DNA from: Rhodoblastus sp963727035
GTDB taxonomy: Bacteria > Pseudomonadota > Alphaproteobacteria > Rhizobiales > Beijerinckiaceae
Direction of reading: 5' to 3'
DNA: 64,000 bases
Assembly (NCBI GenBank): GCA_963727035.1
Contig: CAVSEY010000029.1
Span: 271,378-335,377 of the forward strand
This document shows positions 52,686 through 62,400 of the stretch, piece by piece (within the stretch, counting starts at the first letter, position 1; the number at the start of each line of letters is the position of its first letter). The position numbers were made by a program, and so were the translations under genes. Below the pieces are notes generated by a model. The model did not search any database and was not told the origin of the DNA. It saw only the letters and a program-made list of their open reading frames with translations.

Positions 52686-53213
52686 TTATCGCCAGAATGT
52701 CGCGATCCGGCCGCCCAGGTCCCTGGCCGCCTCGCCCAGATGGGACGCGGAGTTGCGGACCGCGACGACGCGCGCGCCGATGGCGGAGGCCTGGGGAATC
52801 GAGACGCCAAGGATCTTGATCCGACTCTCGACCGGGGGATCGGCCGTCGAGGGCGCTGCGACCGCCGGCGCCGGCGCGTGCGCCCTGGCCGCGACGTGGC
52901 GAATCGGTTTGCGCGCGACCGGCGCGGCCGGTTCGGCGGCCGGGATGGCCACGGCGCCGCTGTCCGCCCTGGGCTCGAAATCGGCCATGCTGGCCAGCGC
53001 CGCAAGCTGTTCGGGATAATAGGCGAGGTTGCGCAGACCGGCCGGCGGAGGGGCTTCGACGTGCGTCGGCGCGGCGCGCGGCGGATCGGGTGAAGGCAAG
53101 CGGGCCCGGCCGGCGTCGAGCGCCACAAGGGCCAGCGCCCCGAAGGCGAGGGCGCCGAATATTTTCAACCGCGACGGCAAAGCTTGAAAATCCACGGCCA
53201 GATTCGCCTTCAT
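52686..53213 (-). CDS. Hypothetical single-pass membrane protein
   Basis: A 175-residue protein with a transmembrane segment at about 18-36 (IFGALAFGALALVALDAG), a Pro/Ala-rich periplasmic linker, and a short C-terminal region RIKILGVSIPQASAIGARVV then AVRNSASHLGEAARDLGGR. I do not recognise a family. The ATG at 53213 with GAGAG upstream is used; the frame reaches 53249 but without a better start. It is divergent from the PepSY-like gene. Confidence 0.55.
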   Translation of the reverse strand: MKANLAVDFQALPSRLKIFGALAFGALALVALDAGRARLPSPDPPRAAPTHVEAPPPAGLRNLAYYPEQLAALASMADFEPRADSGAVAIPAAEPAAPVARKPIRHVAARAHAPAPAVAAPSTADPPVESRIKILGVSIPQASAIGARVVAVRNSASHLGEAARDLGGRIATFWR

Positions 53214-53369
53214 GCCCGTCTCTCGCGTTGACGGCTTCAATGGCGCCATTCAATGCGGCGATTGCGGCCAAAGCTCGACTGGATCTGGCTTTTCCAGTGG
53301 CTGAACGGGAGCCGCAAAAAGGCCATAATGGTTCACGCCGCGTTCAGATTCCCATGTCCAAACTGTGGC

Positions 53370-53855
53370 ATGTCCAAATGGCCCGCGCTGGCGTTGCTGT
53401 TCTGCCTCCTCGGCGCCGTCGCGCCGGGCGCGGGCGCGGGCGCGGCGCGCGCGGACGGATCGCATTTCGGCGGCTGGGAGCTCGGCGGGCCTCATTTCGG
53501 CGCGCCCCGATTCGTCGGCCCGCGCTATTTCGGACCCTATCCCTATCTCGCCGGCGCGCCGGCGCCGCCCGGCGAGCGCATTGTCGCGCCCGCCGGGCCG
53601 CCGCCGGGTCCGAGCAAATGCTATTCGGCGGCGGAAACCCGCGAGCGCGTCGCCAGCCAGAAACTGCGCCCCGCCTTCGAAATGATGCTCAAGGCCTCGT
53701 CCCTCACCGGCGCCGAGGTCATGGCCGGAAAATTGTGCCGCTGGGGCAACGACGATATCTATGTGATCAGCCTGTTGCGCCATAACGGCGCCCTGGTTCG
53801 CGTTTTCATGAACGCCGTGACCGGCCGGGTTGTCGGCGCCCGGAACCTGCATTGA
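53370..53855 (+). CDS. Exported protein with PepSY-like C-terminus
   Basis: A 161-residue secreted protein. The signal peptide is SKWPALALLFCLLGAVAPGA with an Ala-rich cleavage region. A Gly/Pro/Phe-rich segment follows, then a folded C-terminal part (ETRERVASQKLRPAFEMMLK, DDIYVISLLRHNGALVRVFM, NAVTGRVVGARNL) that matches the PepSY pattern of an oxidised, repeated beta unit with two Cys. PepSY proteins often precede PhoPQ-like systems, as here, and may tune the kinase. An ATG at 53328 would add 14 residues. Confidence 0.65.
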   Translation: MSKWPALALLFCLLGAVAPGAGAGAARADGSHFGGWELGGPHFGAPRFVGPRYFGPYPYLAGAPAPPGERIVAPAGPPPGPSKCYSAAETRERVASQKLRPAFEMMLKASSLTGAEVMAGKLCRWGNDDIYVISLLRHNGALVRVFMNAVTGRVVGARNLH

Positions 53856-53867
53856 TGGGAGACGACT

Positions 53868-54563
53868 TTGCGCCTTCTCGTGATCGAGGACGACAAGAAC
53901 CTCAACCGCCAGCTCGTCGCGGCGCTGGAATCGGCGGGCTATGCCGTCGATTCGGCCTTCGACGGCGAGGAAGGCCATTTCCTTGGCGACACCGAGCCCT
54001 ACGACGCGGTGGTGCTCGATATCGGCCTGCCCAAGATGGACGGGATTTCCGCGCTCACCGCCTGGCGCAGGGCCGGACGCGCCATGCCGGTGCTGATCCT
54101 CACCGCGCGCGACGGCTGGAGCGAAAAGGTGCGCGGCTTCGACGCCGGCGCCGACGATTACGTCGCCAAGCCCTTCCATGTCGAGGAGGTCCTCGCCCGC
54201 CTGCGCGCGCTGCTGCGCCGCGCCGCCGGCCACGCGTCGAGCGAACTGACCTGCGGGCCGGTGGCGCTCGACACCCGCAACGGGCGGGTCACGGTGGACG
54301 GCGCCCACGTCAAGCTGACCTCGCATGAATATCGCCTGCTCGCCTATCTGATGCACCATGCGGGGCGCGTGGTGTCGCGCACCGAGATCGTCGAACATCT
54401 CTACGATCAGGATTTCGACCGCGACTCCAATACGATCGAGGTTTTCATCGGCCGGTTGCGCAAGAAGCTCGGCGTGGACGTGCTGCATACGGTGCGCGGG
54501 CTCGGCTATGTGCTGGAGCCGCAACCGGCTGACGGCGAAAAGCCGGCCCATCAAGCGCAGTAG
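53868..54563 (+). CDS. OmpR-family response regulator, PhoP-like
   Basis: A 231-residue regulator. The receiver domain has IEDDKNL, phosphoacceptor D51 in LDIGLPKMDG and K101 in AKPFHVEE. The winged-helix domain runs from about 130 to 222 (LTSHEYRLLAYLMHHAGRVV, NTIEVFIGRLRKKLG). It begins with TTG at 53868, preceded by GGGAG, eight bases from the codon. The kinase follows after one base, and an upstream PepSY-like gene completes a likely envelope-stress or cation-sensing operon. Confidence 0.92.
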   Translation: MRLLVIEDDKNLNRQLVAALESAGYAVDSAFDGEEGHFLGDTEPYDAVVLDIGLPKMDGISALTAWRRAGRAMPVLILTARDGWSEKVRGFDAGADDYVAKPFHVEEVLARLRALLRRAAGHASSELTCGPVALDTRNGRVTVDGAHVKLTSHEYRLLAYLMHHAGRVVSRTEIVEHLYDQDFDRDSNTIEVFIGRLRKKLGVDVLHTVRGLGYVLEPQPADGEKPAHQAQ

Positions 54564-54564
54564 G

Positions 54565-56007
54565 ATGAAAGTTCCTTCCAGACGTCCGGCATGGGGCTCC
54601 GCTTCGTTGCTCGGCGGTCTCGCGCGGCTGTCGCGCCTCGGCTCGCCATCGATCGCGCGGCGGCTGTTTCTGGCCTCCGTGTTTTCCAGCGTGGTGGTGC
54701 TGACCGTCGCGGGTCTGGTGCTGACCGCGCTGTACCGCGGCGACGCCCAGGCCGGGCTCGACGACCAGCTCGGCGTCTATATGCGGGCCCTCGTCGCCGA
54801 TATCGCCGTGTCTCGGGACGAGTTCCCGGACGCGGAAAAGCTCGCCGATCCTCAATTCGACCTGCCTTTTTCCGGCTGGTACTGGCAGATCACCCGGACA
54901 GACGTGAATCCGCCGGACATTCGCGCCTCGCGCTCCCTGTTCGCCTCGCGCCTGCCGCGTCTGCCCGACGCCGACGCGGCGCCGGACGGGGAAGGTCCGC
55001 GGCGCGGCAATGTCCTGGGGCCGGACAAAAAGCCCCTGAGAATGCTCGAACGGGTGATCGACGCCGGGGACCAGGGGCGTTTCCTGGTGCAGGTGGCGGG
55101 GACCACCCAGAGCGTGGACCAGGAGGTGACGGCCTTCGCCATCGATCTCGGCGTCACTTTCGTGGTCCTGGCGGTGCTGCTGGTCGTGGCCGTGGCGATC
55201 CAGGTGCGTTTCGGCCTGCGCCCGTTGCGCCAGTTGCGCCGAGAGGTCGTCGCGGTGCGTCGGGGCAGGGCGGAAGCGGTTTCGGGCCAGTTTCCGCGCG
55301 AGGTCGCTCCGCTCGCCGAGGAATTGAACCTGCTGATCGCGCAAAATCGCGAAATCGTCGAACAGGCGCGGATTCAGGTCGGCAATCTCGCCCACGCCCT
55401 GAAAACGCCGCTGAGCGTCATCGTCAACGACGCCGACGCCGAGCCGTCCGGCCTCGCGCGCAAGGTCGCGGAACAGGCCGAGGTCATGCGCGACCAGGTG
55501 AAATTCTATCTCGACCGCGCCCGCGCGGCGACCCGCGCCGGGGCGATCGGGGCCTCCGCCGATCCGGCTTCCGCCCTGGCGGCGATGGCGCGCGCCTTCG
55601 CCAAGATCTATCCGGCGATCGACCTCGCCGTGGACTGCCCGCCCGATTTGCGTTTTCGCGGCGAAAGGCAGGATTTCGACGATATGGCGGGCAACCTGAT
55701 CGACAACGCCTGCAAATGGGCGCGCGGCGCGGTGCGGGTGACGGCGCAGCCCCTGGCCTCGGGCGACGGCGACCGTCTGTTCTTCCGTCTCGCCATCGAC
55801 GACGACGGGCCGGGCCTAGCCGCCGGGCGGCGCGAAGATGTGCTGCGTCGGGGGCGGCGGCTCGACGAGGGCAAACCAGGCTCGGGCCTCGGCCTGTCGA
55901 TCGTCGCCGACCTCGCGGCGGCCTATGGCGGAAGGCTGACGCTCGACAATTCGCCGCTCGGCGGCCTGCGCGCCCTTCTGGTCCTGCCGGCCTTGCCTCG
56001 GGATTGA
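54565..56007 (+). CDS. Membrane histidine kinase, PhoQ-like
   Basis: A 480-residue kinase partnered with the preceding regulator. Transmembrane segments lie at about 33-56 (LFLASVFSSVVVLTVAGLVL) and 192-213, with an acidic periplasmic sensor domain between them. HAMP precedes an unusual H box, NLAHALKTPLSVI with H278, of the kind found in PhoQ. The ATPase domain includes LIDNACKWARG, DDDGPGL and GSGLGLSIVADLAAAYGG. The start codon ATG is at 54565, one base after the regulator stop. Confidence 0.9.
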   Translation: MKVPSRRPAWGSASLLGGLARLSRLGSPSIARRLFLASVFSSVVVLTVAGLVLTALYRGDAQAGLDDQLGVYMRALVADIAVSRDEFPDAEKLADPQFDLPFSGWYWQITRTDVNPPDIRASRSLFASRLPRLPDADAAPDGEGPRRGNVLGPDKKPLRMLERVIDAGDQGRFLVQVAGTTQSVDQEVTAFAIDLGVTFVVLAVLLVVAVAIQVRFGLRPLRQLRREVVAVRRGRAEAVSGQFPREVAPLAEELNLLIAQNREIVEQARIQVGNLAHALKTPLSVIVNDADAEPSGLARKVAEQAEVMRDQVKFYLDRARAATRAGAIGASADPASALAAMARAFAKIYPAIDLAVDCPPDLRFRGERQDFDDMAGNLIDNACKWARGAVRVTAQPLASGDGDRLFFRLAIDDDGPGLAAGRREDVLRRGRRLDEGKPGSGLGLSIVADLAAAYGGRLTLDNSPLGGLRALLVLPALPRD

Positions 56008-56229
56008 GACGACGCGGCGCCGGCGCGGCGCGCCTCGGTCGGCGTTGCGACTTGCACGGGTAGCGCCAGCGAGCGCAGGAGCGAGCCCGACGGCGGGAGC
56101 GGAAACGCACCCTGCGCCCGGGCTTCGCCGAATGCAAATTTTACCGCCAAATGCAACGGGTTCGAAAGGAGCCCAGACCTAACCTTGGTAAGTCTTGAAG
56201 GCGCCTTTTCGCGCTTCAAGACGCCGGTG

Positions 56230-57273
56230 ATGTTCATGTCTGGAATTTTCCGCTTCCTGCTGGCCTATACCGTGCTGGTTTCGCATCTTTCCGGCGTCGC
56301 CCGCCTTGGCCATGCCGGCGACTATGCCGTTCGCGCCTTTTTTGTCCTCTCGGGTTACGCCATCACGGCGGCGCTGAATGAAATTTATTTCTTCGATGGC
56401 GCTCGATTTTTCAGAACCCGGCTGATGCGCATCGCGCCGCTTTATTTCCTCGCTTGCGGCGTGACTTTCCTGTTGATCCGCCTCCTGCCCCACGCCGGGC
56501 TTTTCATGTCGCGATGGAATTTCCAGATGACCGGCGAAAACGTCCTGGCGAATTTCGCGCTTTTTCCGCTCGCCTTCAGCGAGCCGAGTTTTCGTCTCAT
56601 CGAGCCCGCATGGTCGGTTGCCGTCGAGACAATCATGTATGCGTTGCTCTATCTCGGCATGGCGCGCTCGCCGCGCCATGCCTTGATCTTCCTCGCCGGC
56701 GGCATTGCCTATCACCTGCTGCAACTGGTCGCCGGAACGGGTTTTGCGTACCGATATTTCGCGATTCCCAGCGCGTTGCTGAGTTACGCGATCGGAGCCT
56801 CGATCTACTTTCTGACCAAAAAGTTCGATTGGCGAAATCCGCGCGCCTTCATCCCCATCGCCATCTTGTGGTTTGGGCATCTCGTCGTCGCCAATGTCCT
56901 GATGCCGCAGACCTACGTCGAAAACCTCGGCTATTATCTCGACACCGTCCTGGCCGCGGCGGTCGTGATGACGACGCCGCGCCGCATCGGCGGCGCGCTG
57001 CTCGGGTCGCTGGACAAATATCTCGGCGAACTCAGCTATCCCGTCTTCCTGTTCCAGTGGACCGCGGCTTTCGTCGCCGCGCAATTCTTGCCGATCCATG
57101 AATGGCGGAGCTGGAGTCTCGTGGCGGCGACGACGCCGATCATCGTGCTGTTTTCCATGCTCGCCGCCTGGTTCAATGCAAGATTTGTCGAGCCGGCGCG
57201 CTCCCAGGTCCGCGCGGAGCCCGTTTTCGTCGATGCGAACACGGGAGTCTGGTTTCGAAAGGCGGCGCGCTGA
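56230..57273 (+). CDS. Acyltransferase 3 family membrane protein
   Basis: A 347-residue polytopic acyltransferase (OafA/acyltransferase 3). Ten or so hydrophobic segments are visible. The motif region RAFFVLSGYAITAAL with RFFRTRLMRIAPLYFLA, and PAWSVAVETIMYALLYL, are typical of this family; the usual N-terminal catalytic His is in VSHLSG. Likely function is acetylation of a surface glycan. I choose the ATG at 56230, but the frame reaches a TTG at 56185 that follows AAGGAG. GC is a little lower than in neighbours. Confidence 0.8.
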   Translation: MFMSGIFRFLLAYTVLVSHLSGVARLGHAGDYAVRAFFVLSGYAITAALNEIYFFDGARFFRTRLMRIAPLYFLACGVTFLLIRLLPHAGLFMSRWNFQMTGENVLANFALFPLAFSEPSFRLIEPAWSVAVETIMYALLYLGMARSPRHALIFLAGGIAYHLLQLVAGTGFAYRYFAIPSALLSYAIGASIYFLTKKFDWRNPRAFIPIAILWFGHLVVANVLMPQTYVENLGYYLDTVLAAAVVMTTPRRIGGALLGSLDKYLGELSYPVFLFQWTAAFVAAQFLPIHEWRSWSLVAATTPIIVLFSMLAAWFNARFVEPARSQVRAEPVFVDANTGVWFRKAAR

Positions 57274-57546
57274 AAGGCGGGAGAGCGGACGATATCTCGT
57301 CGGCCGACCCGCCTCGATCGGCCTGAGGCGCCGGCCGCCAGCGTCGGGATGATGCGCTGGAGCGGTTTGAGGAATGTCCGTTTCGCCCGGAACTGGGGAT
57401 TCCCGGCGGCGAGGGCGGCTCGTCGCCACGAGGCCGAGCCCAGGAATTGAAGCCGCGACGCCGCCTGTCGTCCTTTCGCCTTTCGCGGCGCGTCGTCCGC
57501 CGCTAAGATCGCTCAAGGTTACGATGATCGAGTCTGGAGGTTTGCC

Positions 57547-57930
57547 GTGAAGATTCTGGCCCGCGCCGGTGCTGCCGGCGCGATGATGCTTTCTCTTGCG
57601 GGCTGCGCTCAGATGGGTGGATCGGCGCCGCCGCCGCCCGCCGCCATGGCGCCGCCTCCGCCGCCCTATGCGGGCCTGGCCAGCCGCACCCTCGGCGCCA
57701 GCCTCGACGAGGCCGACAGGACCGCCGCCAATAATGCGGAACTCGCAGCGCTCGCTTCCGGCGACCGCAAGACCTGGCGCGGCGACGACGGGACCTATGG
57801 CTATGTCGCCCCCGGCGCGGCCAATGGCGATTGCCGCGACTTCACCCACACGGTTTACATCAACGGCCGGCCACAGGTCGCCAAGGGCACGGCCTGTCGG
57901 GCCAACGGCGGCTGGAAGCTGAATTCCTGA
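57547..57930 (+). CDS. 17-kDa-antigen-like outer-membrane lipoprotein
   Basis: A 127-residue lipoprotein. The signal peptide ends in the lipobox LAGC, so the mature protein starts at C20 and is processed by Lgt, encoded in this window, and LspA. A short Pro-rich stretch leads to a surface-antigen C-terminus of the 17-kDa/RT0821 type: LDEADRTAANNAELAALASG, W-R-G-D, YGYVAPGA, CRDFTHTVYINGR and GTACRANGGW. It begins with GTG at 57547 after TGGAGG. A strong terminator follows. Confidence 0.82.
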   Translation: MKILARAGAAGAMMLSLAGCAQMGGSAPPPPAAMAPPPPPYAGLASRTLGASLDEADRTAANNAELAALASGDRKTWRGDDGTYGYVAPGAANGDCRDFTHTVYINGRPQVAKGTACRANGGWKLNS

Positions 57931-57960
57931 CGCCCGGCGCGACGCAAGGGATTGAACAAG

Positions 57961-57994
57961 CCGATGGCGGACCCCGGTCCGCCATCGGTTTTTT
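57961..57994 (+). terminator. Rho-independent terminator after the lipoprotein gene
   Basis: A perfect 13-bp stem (CCGATGGCGGACC with GGTCCGCCATCGG, two-base loop) is followed by six T. It lies 30 bases after the stop codon at 57930. Confidence 0.93.
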
Positions 57995-58044
57995 CCGTTT
58001 GGCGTGTCTGGAAATCCATGATCGACCTGGGAACCTCCAAAAAC

Positions 58045-58143
58045 CGTCGTTGCGAGGAGCCGCAGGCGACGACGCAATCCAAAAAACGGCGCCGCATCAA
58101 GCACGTCGCAGGAATGGATTGCTTCGCTCCGCTCGCAATGACG
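58045..58143. repeat. Palindromic intergenic repeat, copy 3
   Basis: Left arm CGTCGTTGCGAGGAGC, right arm GCTCGCAATGACG, with CGCAATCC and GGATTGC inside. It is more diverged than copies 1 and 2. Flanking arms GGAACCTCCAAAAAC (58029) and GTTTTTGGAGGTTTCC (58157) extend the symmetry outward. Confidence 0.8.
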
Positions 58144-58184
58144 GAGCCGATGGAGGTTTTTGGAGGTTTCCACCTTGCGGCATA

Positions 58185-58222
58185 ATACCATTGGCCCTTG
58201 TTTCCGACTCGTCGGAAACCAA
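58185..58222 (+). repeat. Left inverted repeat around the transglutaminase gene
   Basis: Starts ATACCATTGGCCCTTG and contains its own hairpin (GTTTCCGAC/GTCGGAAAC). Its reverse complement lies at 59345-59382; the outermost 21 bases match perfectly. A second nested pair lies inside at 58270-58298 and 59293-59321. Confidence 0.8.
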
Positions 58223-58269
58223 GCCGGCGTCAGCCGGCCAGGTTTTGGTTCATCCGGCCGGTCGGCGCG

Positions 58270-58298
58270 AGCCATCGGTCCTTTTCAAGGGCCGATGG
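58270..58298 (+). repeat. Inner inverted repeat, left copy
   Basis: The hairpin GCCATCGGTCC...GGGCCGATGGC also appears in reverse orientation at 59293-59321, where it overlaps the end of the transglutaminase gene. It shares the CCAT(C/T)GG(C/T)CCTT word with the outer repeat. Confidence 0.75.
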
Positions 58299-58481
58299 CA
58301 TAAATCCTGCTAGAGAATCGTTCTTTCGACAAGATTGCCACGGATAAAACAACTCGGGCGCGGCGATGTCGCGCCGCGTTTCTCCGTGAAGGGTCTTGGA
58401 CATTCGACGGACGCGGCGGCGAAGACGGCCAAGGCGTTCAGCAATTCATCGCTCTTGAGAGCGTCAACGTCAGGAATTTTC

Positions 58482-59306
58482 ATGCGCCTTCGCATCGGCT
58501 ACGACATGGCCTACGAAACGGCGGCGGTCACGCCGATGATCTGTCTGCTCAATGTTCACCAGCGCCAGGCGGCGCAACTCGAACAGCCCGATTATCTTCA
58601 CACCGAACCGATCCTGCCGTTGCACACCTATATCGACGGCTTCGGCAATCTGTGCACCCGGCTTGTCGCGCCGCGCGGCCTGATCCGGATGAAATCGGAT
58701 AGTGTGTTCCACGCCGTGCGCGCCTATGACGCCGTCAATACCGAGGCGATCCAGCACGAGGTGGCGGATTTGCCGCCGGATACCTTGGAGTTCCTGCTCG
58801 GTAGCCGCTATTGCGAGACCGATCTGCTCTCCAACGAAGCATGGCGCCTGTTCGGCGCCTTCGCGCCGGGCTGGGCGCGCGTCCAGGCGATCTGCGATTT
58901 CGTCCATAACCACATCCGCTTCGCCTACGACCAGGCCAATCCGACCCGCACCGCGCTGCAGGCCTATGAAAGGCGCAGCGGCGTCTGCCGCGATTACACC
59001 CATCTCGCCATCGCCTTCGCGCGCGGCCTCAATATCCCGGCGCGCTATTGCAGCGGCTACATCAGCGACGTCGGCTTGCCGCCGCCCTATGAGCCGCAGG
59101 ATTTCAGCGCCTGGATGGAAGTGTTTTTGGGCGGCCGCTGGTGGGTGTTCGATCCACGCAACAACGCCCCGCGCATCGGCCGCATCCTGATGGTTCAGGG
59201 ACGCGACGCGGCGGATGTGCCGCTGGTCCATTTCTTCGGCCAGCAGCTTTTGCGCGAATTCCGGGTGTGGGTCGATGAGTTGCCGGATGACGCCATCGGC
59301 CCTTGA
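58482..59306 (+). CDS. Transglutaminase-like protein
   Basis: A 274-residue protein with an N-terminal bacterial transglutaminase-associated region (RLRIGYDMAYETAAVTPMIC) and a transglutaminase-like core at about 130-230. The catalytic Cys is C169 in RSGVCRDYTHLAIAFARGLN and the Asp is D224 in WVFDPRNN. The usual His is replaced by S209 in FSAWMEVFL, so ordinary triad chemistry is in doubt. AGGAA precedes the ATG at 58482. The gene is bracketed by nested inverted repeats. Confidence 0.82.
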   Translation: MRLRIGYDMAYETAAVTPMICLLNVHQRQAAQLEQPDYLHTEPILPLHTYIDGFGNLCTRLVAPRGLIRMKSDSVFHAVRAYDAVNTEAIQHEVADLPPDTLEFLLGSRYCETDLLSNEAWRLFGAFAPGWARVQAICDFVHNHIRFAYDQANPTRTALQAYERRSGVCRDYTHLAIAFARGLNIPARYCSGYISDVGLPPPYEPQDFSAWMEVFLGGRWWVFDPRNNAPRIGRILMVQGRDAADVPLVHFFGQQLLREFRVWVDELPDDAIGP

Positions 59307-59321
59307 AAAGGGCCAATGGTC
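59293..59321 (+). repeat. Inner inverted repeat, right copy
   Basis: GCCATCGGCCC with GGGCCAATGG form a hairpin overlapping the transglutaminase stop codon. It is the inverted partner of 58270-58298 and may serve as a terminator. Confidence 0.75.
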
Positions 59322-59344
59322 TCCGCGCCGACCGGCGCGGCGCC

Positions 59345-59382
59345 CTTGTTTCCGACGAGGTGGAAACAAGGGCCAATGGTAT
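59345..59382 (-). repeat. Right inverted repeat around the transglutaminase gene
   Basis: Ends GGGCCAATGGTAT, the reverse complement of the start of the left repeat at 58185. A local 12-bp stem (GCCCTTGTTTCC/GGAAACAAGGGC, 59342-59373) is also present. The outer repeats enclose 1198 bases. Confidence 0.8.
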
Positions 59383-59450
59383 CAGCCCGTCCAATTCACG
59401 GCGAGGCGCGATGGCGCGCGTTTTCGGCGTGGTCCGATTTCGGGCGCGCG

Positions 59451-62400
59451 TCAGCTCTCTGTGGCTGTTTCCGGAATGGGACGTGGGCCGTCAAAAGCAT
59501 CGCGAAGATGGTTTGCCACCGTCCTGGCGCTAAGTTTATGTTTGACAGATGCAGCGCCTTTGGCGCCGACCTCAATCGCGTCACCGGGATGGTCCATGAT
59601 ATGTCTTAGAACATCGGCGGCCTGATCAATGTCGGGATCTCCCCATACGGAGCCGCGTTGGAAGGGGCCGTCCGGGACCTCGACGAAAACTTCGCGTGCT
59701 GGAACAAGATAGCTGTTCGACTCGTCCATGAAATCGAGATTGCCGGAATATCCAGTCCCGACGACCGGGATGCCGTAAGCCATGGCCTCGGCCAGCGTAT
59801 ACCCAAACCCTTCGGAACGGTGCAGCGATATGTAGCAATCTGCCGATGCAATGAGCCGGAGGATTTCGTCACGACTTAAATCGCGTCCATCGAAGGCAAT
59901 ATTCAAGCCGGACCGGTTCGCCTGCTGCCGGAGTCGATTGACGCGCGTGGAATGGTACGGCGTATACAGTCCGCCGATTTTCAGCGTGAGCTTCACACGA
60001 TCCTTGTACGGCGTGTCGGCAAAGGCCTTGACGAAAGCTTCGATCACTCCCTCAGGGTTCTTGCGCTCCATCGAGCTTGCCGCATCGAAAACGAAGAGGA
60101 AGTTGACCTGATCGCCCTGAAGTCTTTCTCGCCGCTCCACCTCGGGGAACCGATCGAAGTCAAGCACATTCGGCGCCACGCGGACTCGGTTCGGAAACAT
60201 CTTGCGGAAGGGAATTGCTGCGAATTCCGAAATCGTCCAGATCTCGTCGTAGCGATCGTAGACATGCTGCCACCAGGGATTGGCGTCTTTCTGCTCCCAG
60301 GCAAGGTGCGCGATATTCCGTCGGCCCGCCGTCTGTTCAGGTCGCAAGCGTGACAACACGTCTTCCCGCTGATGCGGATAGGTGACGAAAACATTCGTAT
60401 CGGTCAGATGATCAAAATTTTGAACCAGGTCCCTCAAGCTGGCGCCAGGCTGCATTTGTGCGGTATAAAAGGGAACTCGCCGCACCTCCCGAATCAAATC
60501 GATCGCGCAGGCTAATCCGCGCGACGACTCGCCTATGCCAATGTCCGATGCGAAATATCCGAAGACGTTGACGCCGGGCGTTTCCATTCTCCGGCTCAGG
60601 CGGTCCTCGATATCGCCGACGTCACAGCCTTGGGTTCGAAGTTTCACGGCCGTCCGCCTCGCCAGCGGCTCCACCCAGCGGATCGCGCTTCCGATCGTCT
60701 TGGGCCCACGCAGGAAATCGAGCACATCGTTCGTGGAGCCCAGGGTTTTCGCCCCCCAAGCGCGCACCTCGTCCTCAATTGCCAAATCCACGACATCGAA
60801 CATCGCGGCATGATCCGCGCAACCTTTCCGAGCCCAGCCGTGATCACGAATGTGGATTGGCAAAAGCGTCGAGTTGCGCTTGGCGCTCCTTGACGCGCCA
60901 TCATCGCGCCGAATGAACGGCATTTCGAGGTAAAACGGAACTAGAACATGCCGTGCTGTCGCGTGCACAAACCTGAGAATAACGACATCATCGATGTCAT
61001 ACTCAAGGTTTTCACCCGCATCCCTCAATATTTCTTTCAAGAATGGACCTATATCATCGTCCAGAAAATGATTGCGCGCAGTGTCCCATATGAACGACTG
61101 TCGACACACGTAAGTAAATATACCAGACAGACTACGGTTCAGATCAGATTTCTTGAACCTTTCAACAAAGGACTTTGGAAGGCCGTGCTCCTTGCGGCCG
61201 TGTTCGAGAAGCCAGTTGGTAAAGGTCCCGCGATCTCGCCCAAAGACATCCGGGAAAGCAGCCCGCACGTCATCCCTTTCGGTATAAATCCTCAGGATCG
61301 CATCGAGCTCCGAGGTAAACCTCCACTCCCATTTGCCCTCAATATGCTCGCTAGCCAGGACTTGGCGTCCCGACTGAAGGAGCAGTTCTCCTGCGCCAAG
61401 CCTGTCGTCGCCCAAAAATTCCGATTGAGCCACGGGGACCAGTTGGATGACCTTGGAATACAAATCCCGCATCGAAGCCGAAATCAAAAGCCGGCGGTAC
61501 CAATTCAGCAAAAAATCGATCCCAATGCCGTGTTCCGATGCTCCATGTCTGACGAGCCAACTCCAGAAGCCTTGGGGATTGGTCGACGTGTGCGCATCCG
61601 AACAAAGAGGAATCAGGTCCGGGCGGTGATTGAGCAAATCCGCGAAGGCGAAAGGCAGAAGTGATTTGGTTGCGGGGAGAGGGTCCATCAGAAACGCACA
61701 AAGCGCTTGGGAGCCCAGCACCGTCCGAACATCGAACCTCGGAATGAAGGATTCGTATCGTTTCAGGCTCTGCCGAATTGACTTGTTCAAAGGGAACCCG
61801 TTCGGAAGCCGATCGAACCTATATTCAGTATTGAGCAGAGACGCCGAGCTGTCGTTGGAGACTTCGTTGGAGTACCAGTTAAGCAAGGTTGCTACTGCTG
61901 GCAAGTTATAGACCGAATTCCTGCGGTCATGTTGCGAAAACTGTAATGGGTCGCCTATGTCGTAACCGCTGAAATGGAAAAAACCAAGAGGAGAGGGGCC
62001 AACCGTAAAAGATGTCGAGCCATCACTTTCGTGAACGCGGAGATCACGCTCGTGGATATTCCAGTAGGCAATATTAAATCGTTCGCAGCGAAGAACGTGA
62101 ACTCCGTCCATCGACACCAAGGCCCAATTCAAATTTTGCTGATCGGTCTGATAACCTGCGCCGTCAAAAAAGGAGCCGACCGCCAGGTTCATCTCTGCCC
62201 ATTGAGTTAAAAACGCATCGCAGTCTTTCAATCGCAGGGCGAAGCATCCCCCATTTATGAGGCCGGCGTTGAATATATCTCCTCGATTTGGCTGAACCCA
62301 ATATTGTTCTGGACGAGGGAAGGGAGAATGCATGTGTGGAATCAGGACTAAGTTGTAAACATCTAAAAGGTCAATCATTTCTGTTAGCGGACTAAAAACT

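Noticed and set aside
58310..58495. A 61-codon minus-strand frame before the transglutaminase gene
   Set aside because: No family resemblance or Shine-Dalgarno site, and it overlaps the transglutaminase start.
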